From Acidobacteriota bacterium (lineage in GTDB: Bacteria > Acidobacteriota > Terriglobia > Bryobacterales > Bryobacteraceae): a stretch of DNA of 64,000 bases. Of the stretch, positions 54,214-62,446 are shown in pieces (position 1 is the stretch's first letter; every line of letters begins with the position of its first letter). Location: assembly GCA_018268715.1 (NCBI GenBank), contig JAFDVZ010000003.1, positions 410,570-474,569 of the forward strand, given 5' to 3'. The notes beneath the pieces are model-generated. The model saw only the letters and a program-made list of their open reading frames with translations, made no database searches and had not been told where the DNA came from. The position numbers and the translations under genes are program-made.

Positions 54214-55794
54214 TTACAGCTTGAATTCCCACCCCTTGCGCACAAACGGCTTCAGGTAGGAGTTCGCCTCGGCGCTGTTGGTGAACCGCATGTTGGCGCC
54301 ATCCCAATTCAGTCTGCCCGGGACGCGCAGCGCGATGGCCCCCAGCGCGAGCCACTCAATGTACTTGGCCGCCACCGGGAACTCCGACACGCCCGGCGCC
54401 CCGCCCTTGCAGGCGCGCACCCAATCCTGCTGATGGTTGACGCCCCGCTGCAACATCTGCGGAGGCAGTTTGTACTCGGCCCAACGCGAGGCGGGCAGCA
54501 GCCACACGCCCTCGCCGCGCGTCACCGTGGCCATATAGCCCTTCGATCCGACGAACACGGCGCCATTGCCCGGCGCGCGCATCTTCGGGTCCGAGTTCGC
54601 CTGTCCGCCAGGAAATCCGCCCGGAGGACGCCCGGGACCACCCGGCCGCGGGCCCATCTGCGGCGGCGGCCCGTATCCAGGCGCGAACACGCCCGGCGCG
54701 GGCTTGCCGTCAACGCCCAACCGATCGCCGACCATCATCGTGCCGTCGCCTGTCGTCAGGAACGAACGGCCCTTCTCGGCCAGGTTGTTCATCCCCGGAA
54801 ACAGCCGCTCGCCTTCGGCCATTCCTGGAGGATTCTGGAAGTCGCCGCGCATGTTCTGGTAGGCGTGAACGGTGACGGGCGGCATGTTCGCACGAGCCGG
54901 GAATTCGAACACCAGGTGCGAGCGCAACGGCCACACCCATTCGCTCTTGCCTTCGACATACACGCACTCGACGCTGGTCGGCGAGGCCTTGTCCAGTTGC
55001 AGCGCCAGGTGCGCCGGGCCAAGGTTATGCACCAGCCAGTCGCCCAACGATCCGCCGGTCGAAAAATCAAGAAAGGCGCGCCACTGGTTCGTCATCAGCG
55101 GATTGAAGTCGCGCGGCTTGGCCGGGCCGAGCCACAGGTCCCAATCGAGCGTCGACGGCACATCGGACTTCGCCGGCCCCGTCGCCGGCAGATTGGGCTG
55201 CCCGCCGTAGATGCCGCCGGTCCAGGCGTGCAGTTCGCGGACCTCCCCGATCTCACCTGACCACAGGATCTCGCAGGCGGTCTTCGTGGCCTCGTGGTTG
55301 AAGCCCTGGTTGCCCATCTGCGTCGCCACCTTGTACTTCGCGGCGGCCTGCACCAACAGGCGCGCTTCAGAGACGGTGCGCGTCAGCGGTTTCTCGCAAT
55401 AGACGTGTTTGCCCGCCTGCATCGCAGCCAGCGCGATCGGCGTATGCATGTGGTCGGGCGTGGCGATCATCACCGCATCGATGTTCTTTTCCGCCTCGAG
55501 CAGTTTTCGATAATCCTTGTATTTCGTCGCCTTATCGTAGGCGTTGAAGGTCTTGGCGGCGCGCGCCTCGTCGACATCGCACAGGGCGACGATGTTCTCG
55601 GTGGGCTTCACGCCCATCAGGATTTCGGGACCGCGGATGCCCACGCCGATCGCGGCGATGTTCAGTTTCTCGTTCGGCGACTTGTATCCCGCACCCTTCA
55701 ATGAGGGCGCGCTGGCGAATCCGCCGGCGGGAACTGCTCCGGCCAGCATGGATCCGTAGAAGAAATAACGTCTGGAAAACCGGTTGTCACTCAC
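54214..55794 (-). CDS. Tat-exported Gfo/Idh/MocA family oxidoreductase
   Basis: 526 residues, GTG start with AAGGAG well spaced. A Tat signal (FSRRYFFYGSMLAGAVPAGG) leads to the Rossmann domain (IAAIGVGIRGPEIL, CDVDEARA) and the conserved CEKPLTRT motif. A Gly/Pro-rich insert lies near residues 370-395 (GPRPGGPGRPPGG). The family oxidises or epimerises sugars with NAD(P); exported members carry a bound cofactor, as in glucose-fructose oxidoreductase and GH109. With the GH95 gene downstream it probably processes fucosylated or related glycans. Confidence 0.9.
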   Translation of the reverse strand: MSDNRFSRRYFFYGSMLAGAVPAGGFASAPSLKGAGYKSPNEKLNIAAIGVGIRGPEILMGVKPTENIVALCDVDEARAAKTFNAYDKATKYKDYRKLLEAEKNIDAVMIATPDHMHTPIALAAMQAGKHVYCEKPLTRTVSEARLLVQAAAKYKVATQMGNQGFNHEATKTACEILWSGEIGEVRELHAWTGGIYGGQPNLPATGPAKSDVPSTLDWDLWLGPAKPRDFNPLMTNQWRAFLDFSTGGSLGDWLVHNLGPAHLALQLDKASPTSVECVYVEGKSEWVWPLRSHLVFEFPARANMPPVTVHAYQNMRGDFQNPPGMAEGERLFPGMNNLAEKGRSFLTTGDGTMMVGDRLGVDGKPAPGVFAPGYGPPPQMGPRPGGPGRPPGGFPGGQANSDPKMRAPGNGAVFVGSKGYMATVTRGEGVWLLPASRWAEYKLPPQMLQRGVNHQQDWVRACKGGAPGVSEFPVAAKYIEWLALGAIALRVPGRLNWDGANMRFTNSAEANSYLKPFVRKGWEFKL

Positions 55795-56032
55795 TGGGTA
55801 ACTCCTTCGTCGATCCTTTGCTCGGGACCGGTGCGACTCTGGACAACCATGCTATTCCATCCGTAAAAACGATTCAACCGCGTGCGGGTTCGCCGCCGGA
55901 GCCCTCGCCAGGCGCGTCCGGGAGCAACGATCTGGGGGAGTTGGGAAGGATTGGGCCGGACGGACAGCGAAATCCCACGGACTCCGGTCCGCCCGGCATG
56001 CCAAGGCGTACTCTCGAGCGCGACGGTCTAGG

Positions 56033-57019
56033 CTAGCAGGCCCAGCGCCAAAGATTCGCGCCCACGGTGAAACCCGCGCCGACAGCCGCGAACAACACCA
56101 GGTCGCCTTTCACCAGCCGGCCTTCGCTGATGGCGTCGCGGGTGGCGAGCGGGATGGTGGCGGCGGTGGTGTTGCCGTACCGGTCGATGTTGATCATCAC
56201 CTGGGAACTGCTCATGCCGAGCCGTTCGGCCACCGCGTTGATGATGCGAAGATTCGCCTGGTGCGGCACCAGCAGCTTCACATCCTTGGCCTCCACGCCG
56301 CTCTTGCTCAGCAGTTCCTTGCACGCGTCGAACATCTTGCGCACGGCGTACTTGAACACCTGCTGCCCATCCTGCTTGACGTAGTGCAGACGCTTGTCGA
56401 CGGTCTCGTGCGACGGTGGCATGCGGCTTCCGCCGGCGGGCATCTTCAGCGCCTCGGCGCCCGATCCGTCGATCTCATTGGCGAAGCCCAGGAACCCTTC
56501 CCCCTCCTCGCCCGGCTCAATCAGCATCGCGCCGGCGCCATCGCCGAACAGCACGCAGGTGGCGCGATCGGTGTAGTCGATGATGCGCGACATGGTGTCG
56601 GCGCCGATGACGAGGACCTTCTGATGCGAGCCGGCCTTGACCAGGTGGGCCGCGGTGGTCAGTCCATAAACGAAGCTCGAGCAAGCCGCGATCAGGTCGA
56701 AGCCCCAGGCGCCTTTCGCGCCGAGACGGTGCTGCACCAGGCACGCCGTGGATGGAAACATCATGTCCGGAGTGACCGTGCAGACAATGAGGGCGTCCAG
56801 TTCGCTTGCGGCGATGCCCCGCTTCTCGAGCGCGACCTTCGCAGCCTCAAAAGCCAGATCGGATGTCGCGACTTCGGGGTCCGCAATGTGACGTTCGCGA
56901 ATGCCGGTACGCTCCAGAATCCACTGGTCCGTGGTGTTCACCATCTTCTCGAGATCCTGGTTCGTGAGGACGCGCGGGGGGACATAGCACCCGAGCGCCG
57001 TTATCTTGGGTGTCGGCAA
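56033..57019 (-). CDS. fabH: 3-oxoacyl-ACP synthase III FabH
   Basis: 328 residues, TTG start with GGAGG 5-6 nt upstream. The triad is clear: Cys in [10 protein letters not shown], His in PHQANLRI and Asn in [16 protein letters not shown] and the C-terminal [13 protein letters not shown] are also typical. It condenses acetyl-CoA (or branched primers) with malonyl-ACP to start fatty-acid synthesis. No other fab gene is adjacent in the window. Confidence 0.95.
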   Translation of the reverse strand: MPTPKITALGCYVPPRVLTNQDLEKMVNTTDQWILERTGIRERHIADPEVATSDLAFEAAKVALEKRGIAASELDALIVCTVTPDMMFPSTACLVQHRLGAKGAWGFDLIAACSSFVYGLTTAAHLVKAGSHQKVLVIGADTMSRIIDYTDRATCVLFGDGAGAMLIEPGEEGEGFLGFANEIDGSGAEALKMPAGGSRMPPSHETVDKRLHYVKQDGQQVFKYAVRKMFDACKELLSKSGVEAKDVKLLVPHQANLRIINAVAERLGMSSSQVMINIDRYGNTTAATIPLATRDAISEGRLVKGDLVLFAAVGAGFTVGANLWRWAC

Positions 57020-57110
57020 AAAACCTCCAAAAACAACAGAATACCGGACTTCGAGGTCACAAATCGACCCGGCCGGACCGAAAAGCGCGCGACTGCCGTG
57101 GCGCCGGCCG

Positions 57111-57458
57111 CTATTCCTTGACGCGTTTGGCGGTCAGTTCCATCGTCTGGTCGCCGATTTCGGCCTTCATCTTCATTTCGTCGCCCGAAACCGTCGCCTT
57201 GTGCACTACGGTGAACTGATCGGTGGCCACCGTGAACGTCACGTTGTCGCCGTCCACCTTGCCTTCGGAAATCGCCATCGTGCCCATCGGGCTCTCGACG
57301 CTGCCGGTCAACTTGGCGCCTTCCGCCTTCAGGTTGAATGTCAACTGCATTTCGCCGTCGGGGCCCTGCATGCTCGCCTTCCACTTGCCGGTAACGTCGG
57401 CGGCGAAGGCGGACACGGCCATCAGAAACATCAACAACACGAGTGTGGGTCTCATCAT
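57111..57458 (-). CDS. Small secreted beta-rich protein
   Basis: 115 residues from ATG 57458 (a second ATG follows at once; TTG 57464 is less likely). Signal peptide [16 protein letters not shown]. The mature part has short strands such as [20 protein letters not shown] and [13 protein letters not shown], resembling a calycin-like or immunoglobulin-like small domain widespread as unknown proteins in Acidobacteria. No function can be assigned. It is divergent from the PH-domain gene. Confidence 0.72.
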   Translation of the reverse strand: MMRPTLVLLMFLMAVSAFAADVTGKWKASMQGPDGEMQLTFNLKAEGAKLTGSVESPMGTMAISEGKVDGDNVTFTVATDQFTVVHKATVSGDEMKMKAEIGDQTMELTAKRVKE

Positions 57459-57466
57459 GCCCAAGG

Positions 57467-57472
57467 ATTGTA
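57467..57472 (-). promoter_or_regulatory. Candidate -10 element, minus side of divergent pair
   Basis: TACAAT on the minus strand (five of six) ends 8 nt before the ATG at 57458, with no Shine-Dalgarno sequence between. Confidence 0.45.
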
Positions 57473-57531
57473 TCGCAGCGTCGATTGGCGCACAGCCGCG
57501 TCGGATTCACTGATTTACGAAGCACGCGCTG

Positions 57532-57537
57532 TAGAAT
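57532..57537 (+). promoter_or_regulatory. Candidate -10 element, plus side of divergent pair
   Basis: TAGAAT (five of six) ends 6 nt before the ATG at 57544. A transcript from it would begin at or next to the start codon. Confidence 0.45.
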
Positions 57538-57543
57538 ATTCTC

Positions 57544-58002
57544 ATGGCTGAAAAGCGCGTTGTACGCCCGAGCCTTAAGACCACCGTCGCCTGGTACGTC
57601 CTGATCACCGTTGTCCTGGCCGCGGCCGCCTACGGACTGTACGGATACCTGGCCAAGGACGCGAGTCCGTGGCATGCTCTCGCCCTCCTGCTGTACTTCA
57701 TCCCCATCCAGAAGCACCTGGCCACGCGCATGTTCTCGCTCACCATCGAAGGCGACCACCTGACGCTGCAATCCGGCCTGTTGTCGAGCACCCGGCGCAC
57801 GGTGGACCTCGGCAAGGTGCAGGACGTGACCGCGCGCCAGAGCCTGGGCGAACGCATGCTCGGCCTGGGCGACCTTCTGGTGGAGACGGCCGGCGAGCGC
57901 AGCGCCATGGTCATCGAAGGCATCGACCGGCCCCGCGAAGTGGCCGACCTGATCCTCGAAAAATCGCGCGAGTTGAGCCGCCAGCGCTCGCACGGAATGT
58001 AA
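57544..58002 (+). CDS. Membrane protein with bacterial PH domain
   Basis: 152 residues: two N-terminal membrane segments (WYVLITVVLAAAAYGLYGYL, ALALLLYFIPIQ) and a bacterial pleckstrin-homology-like (bPH2/YdbT) domain: FSLTIEGDHLTLQSGLLSSTRRTVDLGKVQ (key residues only), LGLGDLLVETAG. The function of this family is poorly known. The next gene starts directly after its stop, so it probably heads a three-gene unit. Confidence 0.82.
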   Translation: MAEKRVVRPSLKTTVAWYVLITVVLAAAAYGLYGYLAKDASPWHALALLLYFIPIQKHLATRMFSLTIEGDHLTLQSGLLSSTRRTVDLGKVQDVTARQSLGERMLGLGDLLVETAGERSAMVIEGIDRPREVADLILEKSRELSRQRSHGM

Positions 58003-59175
58003 ATGAAACTCGCCGCCGTTCTCCTCCTCGCCGCGGCGTGGGCCTGCGCCGCGGACCCCGCCAGCGAACTGATCTTCCCGCCGGAGAAGTGGCACAACCA
58101 CTCCTCCTCCATCGTCGAATTGCCCGGCGGCGACCTTCTGGCATGCTGGTTCCACGGCTCCGGCGAGCGTCAGGCCGACGACGTCGTGATCCGCGCCGCA
58201 CGCTGGAGCAAGGCTTCGCGCGCCTGGAGCGAGCCGTTCCTGCTGGCCGACACGCCCGGCTTCCCCGATACAAATCCCGTGCTGTTTGTCGACAAACAGG
58301 AGCGCCTGTTTCTGTTCTGGCCCGCCATCATCGCCAACCAGTGGGAAACGGCCCTGATGAAATACCGCATTTCCACCGACTACCGCCAACCCGCCGGTCC
58401 GCCGAAGTGGGAACATCAGGACAACATCCTGCTGATCCCCAAAAACATCGTCGCCAAAACCGAGCAACTGCTCGCTCAGGCCCCGCCCTCGGCCGATCCG
58501 CGAGCGCCCGAATACATCGCCAAGCTGCGCGAACACGCCGCCGACAAGTACTTCTCCCGCATGGGCTGGTTCACCCGCACGCATCCGCTCGAACTGCCGT
58601 CGGGCCGCCTGCTGGTTCCCATGTATTCCGACGGCTACTCATACGGGATCATGGCCATCAGCGACGACCACGGCTACACCTGGACCGCCAGCGAACCGAT
58701 CGTGGGCTTCGGCGGCATCCAGCCATCCGTGGTGCGCGGGAAGGACGGCGTGCTGGTCGCATATCTCCGCGACAACGGCCCTCCGCCCAAGCGCGTGCAG
58801 GTCAGCTATTCGAAGGATGACGGCGTCAGTTGGACCGTCGCGAAGGACACCGCGATCCCGAACCCCGGAGCGTCGATCGAGGCGATCGCCCTCGCCAGCG
58901 GCAAGTGGCTGATGGTCTACAACGACGTCGAACGCGGCCGATGGTCGCTCGCGGCGGCGCTGTCGGACGATGAAGGCGCCACCTGGAAACACTTTCGCCA
59001 CCTGGAGGGCGACCCGGCGGTCCCGACCAAAAACTCGTTCCACTACCCATCGGTCATCCAGGCCAAGGACGGCTCCATCCACGTCACCTACAGCCATTTC
59101 ACCCCCGCCGGCAAGTCGATCAAGCACGTCCGTTTCACCGAGGATTGGATCCAGGCCGGCGATCCCAAACGCTAA
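58003..59175 (+). CDS. Exported sialidase-like (BNR/Asp-box) hydrolase
   Basis: 390 residues with signal peptide (LAAVLLLAAAWACA). Three Asp boxes (SxDxGxxW) are visible: SDDHGYTW, SKDDGVSW and SDDEGATW, along with IVELPGGDLLACWFHG near the N-terminus. This is the six-bladed sialidase fold. Family members include sialidases and other exo-glycosidases, and the catalytic arginine triad cannot be confirmed by eye, so the sugar substrate is open. The ATG abuts the stop of the PH gene. Confidence 0.83.
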   Translation: MKLAAVLLLAAAWACAADPASELIFPPEKWHNHSSSIVELPGGDLLACWFHGSGERQADDVVIRAARWSKASRAWSEPFLLADTPGFPDTNPVLFVDKQERLFLFWPAIIANQWETALMKYRISTDYRQPAGPPKWEHQDNILLIPKNIVAKTEQLLAQAPPSADPRAPEYIAKLREHAADKYFSRMGWFTRTHPLELPSGRLLVPMYSDGYSYGIMAISDDHGYTWTASEPIVGFGGIQPSVVRGKDGVLVAYLRDNGPPPKRVQVSYSKDDGVSWTVAKDTAIPNPGASIEAIALASGKWLMVYNDVERGRWSLAAALSDDEGATWKHFRHLEGDPAVPTKNSFHYPSVIQAKDGSIHVTYSHFTPAGKSIKHVRFTEDWIQAGDPKR

Positions 59176-59225
59176 CCGCATCGGGCGCCCGAATCGGATA
59201 CGATTGTTCCTGTTTGGAGCAGCCC

Positions 59226-61052
59226 TTGAAAACCATACTTCGCTTCGCGGCGATCTCCGCATCGCTGATGGCGGCGTTCGGACAGGACGCCTTTCAGTTG
59301 AAGGACGGCGATCGCGTCGTCTTCTTCGGCGACAGCATCACGGACCAGCGCCTCTACACCACATTCGCTGAAACCTATGCCGTCACGCGCTTCCCGGCGC
59401 GCAAGATCACCTTCGTCCACTCCGGATGGGGCGGCGATCGCGTTACCGGCGGCGGAGGCGGCGGCGTCCAGGTTCGCCTGGCGCGCGACGTGGTCGCCTA
59501 TCACCCGAACGTCGTCACCATCATGCTCGGCATGAACGATGGCCGCTACCGCAAGTTCGACGCACAGATCTTCGACATCTATTCGGGCGGTTACAAGCAG
59601 ATCGTCAAGCAGTTGAAGACGGCGCTGCCGGGCGTTCGCATCACCGCCATCCAACCTTCGCCCTACGACGACGTCACGCGCGCCCCGACGTTCGAAGGCG
59701 GCTACAACGCGGTCCTGCTGCGCTACTCCGATTTCATCCAGGAGTTGGCGCGGACCGAATCGCTCACCCTGGCGGACCTGAACCGGCCCGTGACGGCCAT
59801 GCTCGAACGCGCCAAGTCCACCGATTCCGCCATGGCGCTGAAGATCATCCCCGATCGCGTGCACCCCGGCGCGGCGGGCCACCTCATCATGGCGGAGCAG
59901 TTGCTGAAGTCCTGGAACGCTCCCGCGACCGTGACCAGCGTCGAACTGGACGCCGCGGCCCGGCGCGCGGTGCGCAGCGAAAACGCGTCGATCTCCGATC
60001 TCCAGTTCGGCGGTGCGATCACGTGGACCGAGATGGATTCCGCCCTGCCCATGGCCATCGACACGGCGGATCCGGTGATGGGCCTCACCATCGCCTCGTC
60101 CGACTTCATGGACGCCCTGAACCAGCAGACCCTGAAGGTGTCGGGCCTGGGCGCGGGCAAGCACACCCTGCGCATTGATGGCGAGGAAGTGGCGACATTC
60201 ACCGCCGCCGAACTCGCGGCCGGCGTGAATCTGGCCCGGTATCACACCCCGATGTGGGGGCAAGCCGCGCAGGTCCACGCGCTGACGTTGAAGCACAACA
60301 ACATCCACTTCGCGCGCTGGCGCAGCCTCCAGGTTCCCCTGGAATTCGACAAACTCCGGGACGCCGTTCCCGCCATGGACGCGCTCGACGCCGTGGAGAC
60401 GGACCTGATCGAGAAGCAGCGCGCGATGGCCCAGCCCGTGCCGCATAAGTTCGAACTGGTCTCCGGCGATTCTGAATTCAAGTCCGCCTTCGACGGCCAC
60501 GACCTGGCCGGCTGGCATATCAGCCAGACCAATCATCACGGCAAGACGCAGGCCTGGAAAGTGGCCAACGGAGTCATCACCGGAGAGCAGGACCGGCCCG
60601 GACACGGCGGCATTCTGCTGACCGACAAGAAGTACAGGAACTTTGAAGTGTCGCTCGAAATCAACCCCGACTACGGCTGCGACAGCGGCCTGTTCCTGCG
60701 CTCCAATGAAGCGGGCGACGCCTACCAGGTGCTGATCGATTACCTGGACGGCGGAGCGGTGGGCGGCATCTACGGCGAAGGGCTCAAGAACGTGAAGGGC
60801 TACACGCCGAACTGGCGCGAAGTGTGGAAAAACGGCCAGTGGAATCAGTTGAAGGCGCGCATTGAGGGCGATACGCCGCACATCCAGGTCTGGATGAACG
60901 GCGTAAAGATCACCGACTGGACCGACACGGCCAACCACATGACCGACGGCGCCGTGGAAGGCATGGTGGCGGTGCAGGTCCACCTGGGCAATCGCTGGAT
61001 TCCCGGGGGCCAGCACCGCTTCCGCAACATCTCGATCCGCCAGCTACCCTGA
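59226..61052 (+). CDS. Exported SGNH hydrolase fused to DUF1080 domain
   Basis: 608 residues, TTG start with GGAG 6 nt upstream. Signal peptide to about residue 18. The SGNH/GDSL esterase (about 22-245) has FFGDSITD, the Gly block HSGWGGDRVTGGGGGG, LGMNDGRY and DRVHPGAAG, giving Ser, Gly, Asn and Asp/His. A linker domain (about 250-400) follows. The C-terminal DUF1080 (3-keto-disaccharide hydrolase/laminin-G-like) has FDGHDLAGWHI, CDSGLFLRSN and RNISIRQL. It probably removes acyl groups from, and binds, a glycan. Confidence 0.88.
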   Translation: MKTILRFAAISASLMAAFGQDAFQLKDGDRVVFFGDSITDQRLYTTFAETYAVTRFPARKITFVHSGWGGDRVTGGGGGGVQVRLARDVVAYHPNVVTIMLGMNDGRYRKFDAQIFDIYSGGYKQIVKQLKTALPGVRITAIQPSPYDDVTRAPTFEGGYNAVLLRYSDFIQELARTESLTLADLNRPVTAMLERAKSTDSAMALKIIPDRVHPGAAGHLIMAEQLLKSWNAPATVTSVELDAAARRAVRSENASISDLQFGGAITWTEMDSALPMAIDTADPVMGLTIASSDFMDALNQQTLKVSGLGAGKHTLRIDGEEVATFTAAELAAGVNLARYHTPMWGQAAQVHALTLKHNNIHFARWRSLQVPLEFDKLRDAVPAMDALDAVETDLIEKQRAMAQPVPHKFELVSGDSEFKSAFDGHDLAGWHISQTNHHGKTQAWKVANGVITGEQDRPGHGGILLTDKKYRNFEVSLEINPDYGCDSGLFLRSNEAGDAYQVLIDYLDGGAVGGIYGEGLKNVKGYTPNWREVWKNGQWNQLKARIEGDTPHIQVWMNGVKITDWTDTANHMTDGAVEGMVAVQVHLGNRWIPGGQHRFRNISIRQLP

Positions 61053-61059
61053 GTTAGCC

Positions 61060-62355
61060 TTACTCAAGCTTAAGGGCGCGCCCTTTCGAACTCGGGAATG
61101 GCGCGCCCAGCAGGGACGCGATGGTGGCCGCGATGTCGGTGTTGGCCACCGTGGGCAGCTTCACGCCGGGACGGACGCCGCGCCCCGCCGCGATGAAGAT
61201 GGCGTTCATCTCGGGATCGGAAGCCAGGTAGCCGTGGCTGCCGGCGGTTTGCGGAACGGCCGCCGTCACGGGTCCTCCGGTGGCGCCGGAGAAGGAATAG
61301 CCGGATTTGGCCGACAACAACAACTGGCCGAATTGTTTGTCCTTGGCCGGAGTGGGCAGGCCCAGCGATGCGTACTCGGCGGGTTCGATCACACGATCGA
61401 TCCCTTCGACGCCGGTCAGCGCCTTCCGGACCTTCGCCGCCAGCTCCGCGTTCTTGTCGTCGAAGTAGACATAGGCGGTCCCTCCCTCGGGAATCACCCA
61501 CACCTTCCCCGCCAGCCCCGCCTGTTCAATCGCAATGGATGCGCGCACCTGCTTGGCGTACTTCTTGAAGCCATGGTCTGAAACCACCAGGAACGTAGTC
61601 TGGCCCGCCAGCCCGGCCTCCCGCACCGCGTTGACCACCTTCTCCACGCAACTGTCCAGGAAGGCGATGGCCGCCCGTCCCCCCAGCGATCCCGGACCAT
61701 ACTCGTGATGGTTCGAATCGAGCGAAAGCAGGTGATACAGCAGCAGGTCCGGCTGATGGTATTTGATCAGGTAGGCGGCCGCACGCGTCCAGATCTGATC
61801 GCGGAACAGAATATTGGACTTCGAAAAACCATCCAGGTCGCCGGGCGAAAGGAAACCCCGCTCGATCATCTCTTTTTCCAGGGGGCCATCGGCCGAAGCC
61901 CATTCGCTGAACGCCCAGGTGATGGTGGGAGCCTTGTTGATGGCCACCCAATCCACCTGCGCGGTGGTGAGTCCGGCGGCGTGCGCGGCGTCGTAAACGG
62001 TGGGCGCGTGCACCATCTCGGGCTTGGCGATCATCGGATCCACCTTCACCGGCGGCCAGGCGCCGGTTTGCACGATGGAGCCGTTGGCCAGCAACCCGTG
62101 CTCGTCCGCGCGGACCCCAGTCACCATCGTGGTGTGATTCGGCCACGTCACCGTGGGGTTGATGGTTGTCATGGACGCGCTCGCCCCGTTCCGCATCAGC
62201 GTTCGGAGCGTCGGGATCGGCAGGTGCGGATCCTCCAGCGCATAAGCCGGAAAGCCGTCGAGCGAGATCACCACCACCTTCGGCCTCGCCGCGCTTTGCG
62301 CGGTCGCGACCAGGCAAGCCAAGGAAAATGTCAGCAATATTACACGTAGTTTCAT
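61060..62355 (-). CDS. Alkaline-phosphatase-superfamily phosphodiesterase, exported
   Basis: 431 residues. The ATG at 62355 gives a signal peptide (LRVILLTFSLACLVATAQ); longer in-frame extensions are not supported. Type I phosphodiesterase/nucleotide pyrophosphatase motifs: metal Asp in VISLDGFPAYAL, nucleophile Thr in PTVTWPNHTTMVTG, the His/Asp set in LDSNHHEYGP and SDHGFKK, and the C-terminal GSHGY. It likely releases phosphate from nucleotides or lipid head groups in the periplasm. It is convergent with the SGNH gene (7-nt gap). Confidence 0.9.
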   Translation of the reverse strand: MKLRVILLTFSLACLVATAQSAARPKVVVISLDGFPAYALEDPHLPIPTLRTLMRNGASASMTTINPTVTWPNHTTMVTGVRADEHGLLANGSIVQTGAWPPVKVDPMIAKPEMVHAPTVYDAAHAAGLTTAQVDWVAINKAPTITWAFSEWASADGPLEKEMIERGFLSPGDLDGFSKSNILFRDQIWTRAAAYLIKYHQPDLLLYHLLSLDSNHHEYGPGSLGGRAAIAFLDSCVEKVVNAVREAGLAGQTTFLVVSDHGFKKYAKQVRASIAIEQAGLAGKVWVIPEGGTAYVYFDDKNAELAAKVRKALTGVEGIDRVIEPAEYASLGLPTPAKDKQFGQLLLSAKSGYSFSGATGGPVTAAVPQTAGSHGYLASDPEMNAIFIAAGRGVRPGVKLPTVANTDIAATIASLLGAPFPSSKGRALKLE

Positions 62356-62366
62356 GGCGAACTCAG

Positions 62367-62372
62367 ATTGTA
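62367..62372 (-). promoter_or_regulatory. Candidate -10 element for phosphodiesterase gene
   Basis: TACAAT on the minus strand (five of six) lies 11 nt before the ATG at 62355, leaving room for a leader of only a few nucleotides. Confidence 0.4.
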
Positions 62373-62411
62373 TCGTCACTGCTCCGGCCGGGGCCTTGGC
62401 GGGCGGATTCC

Positions 62412-62438
62412 GTGCGAAGTTTCCACACGGCTTCGCAC
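62412..62438. promoter_or_regulatory. Inverted repeat in divergent promoter region
   Basis: GTGCGAAG (62412-62419) and CTTCGCAC (62431-62438) form a perfect 8-bp inverted repeat with an 11-nt spacer, centred 22 nt before the comM start. It may be an operator or a hairpin in the comM leader. Confidence 0.4.
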
Positions 62439-62446
62439 TATGACAC

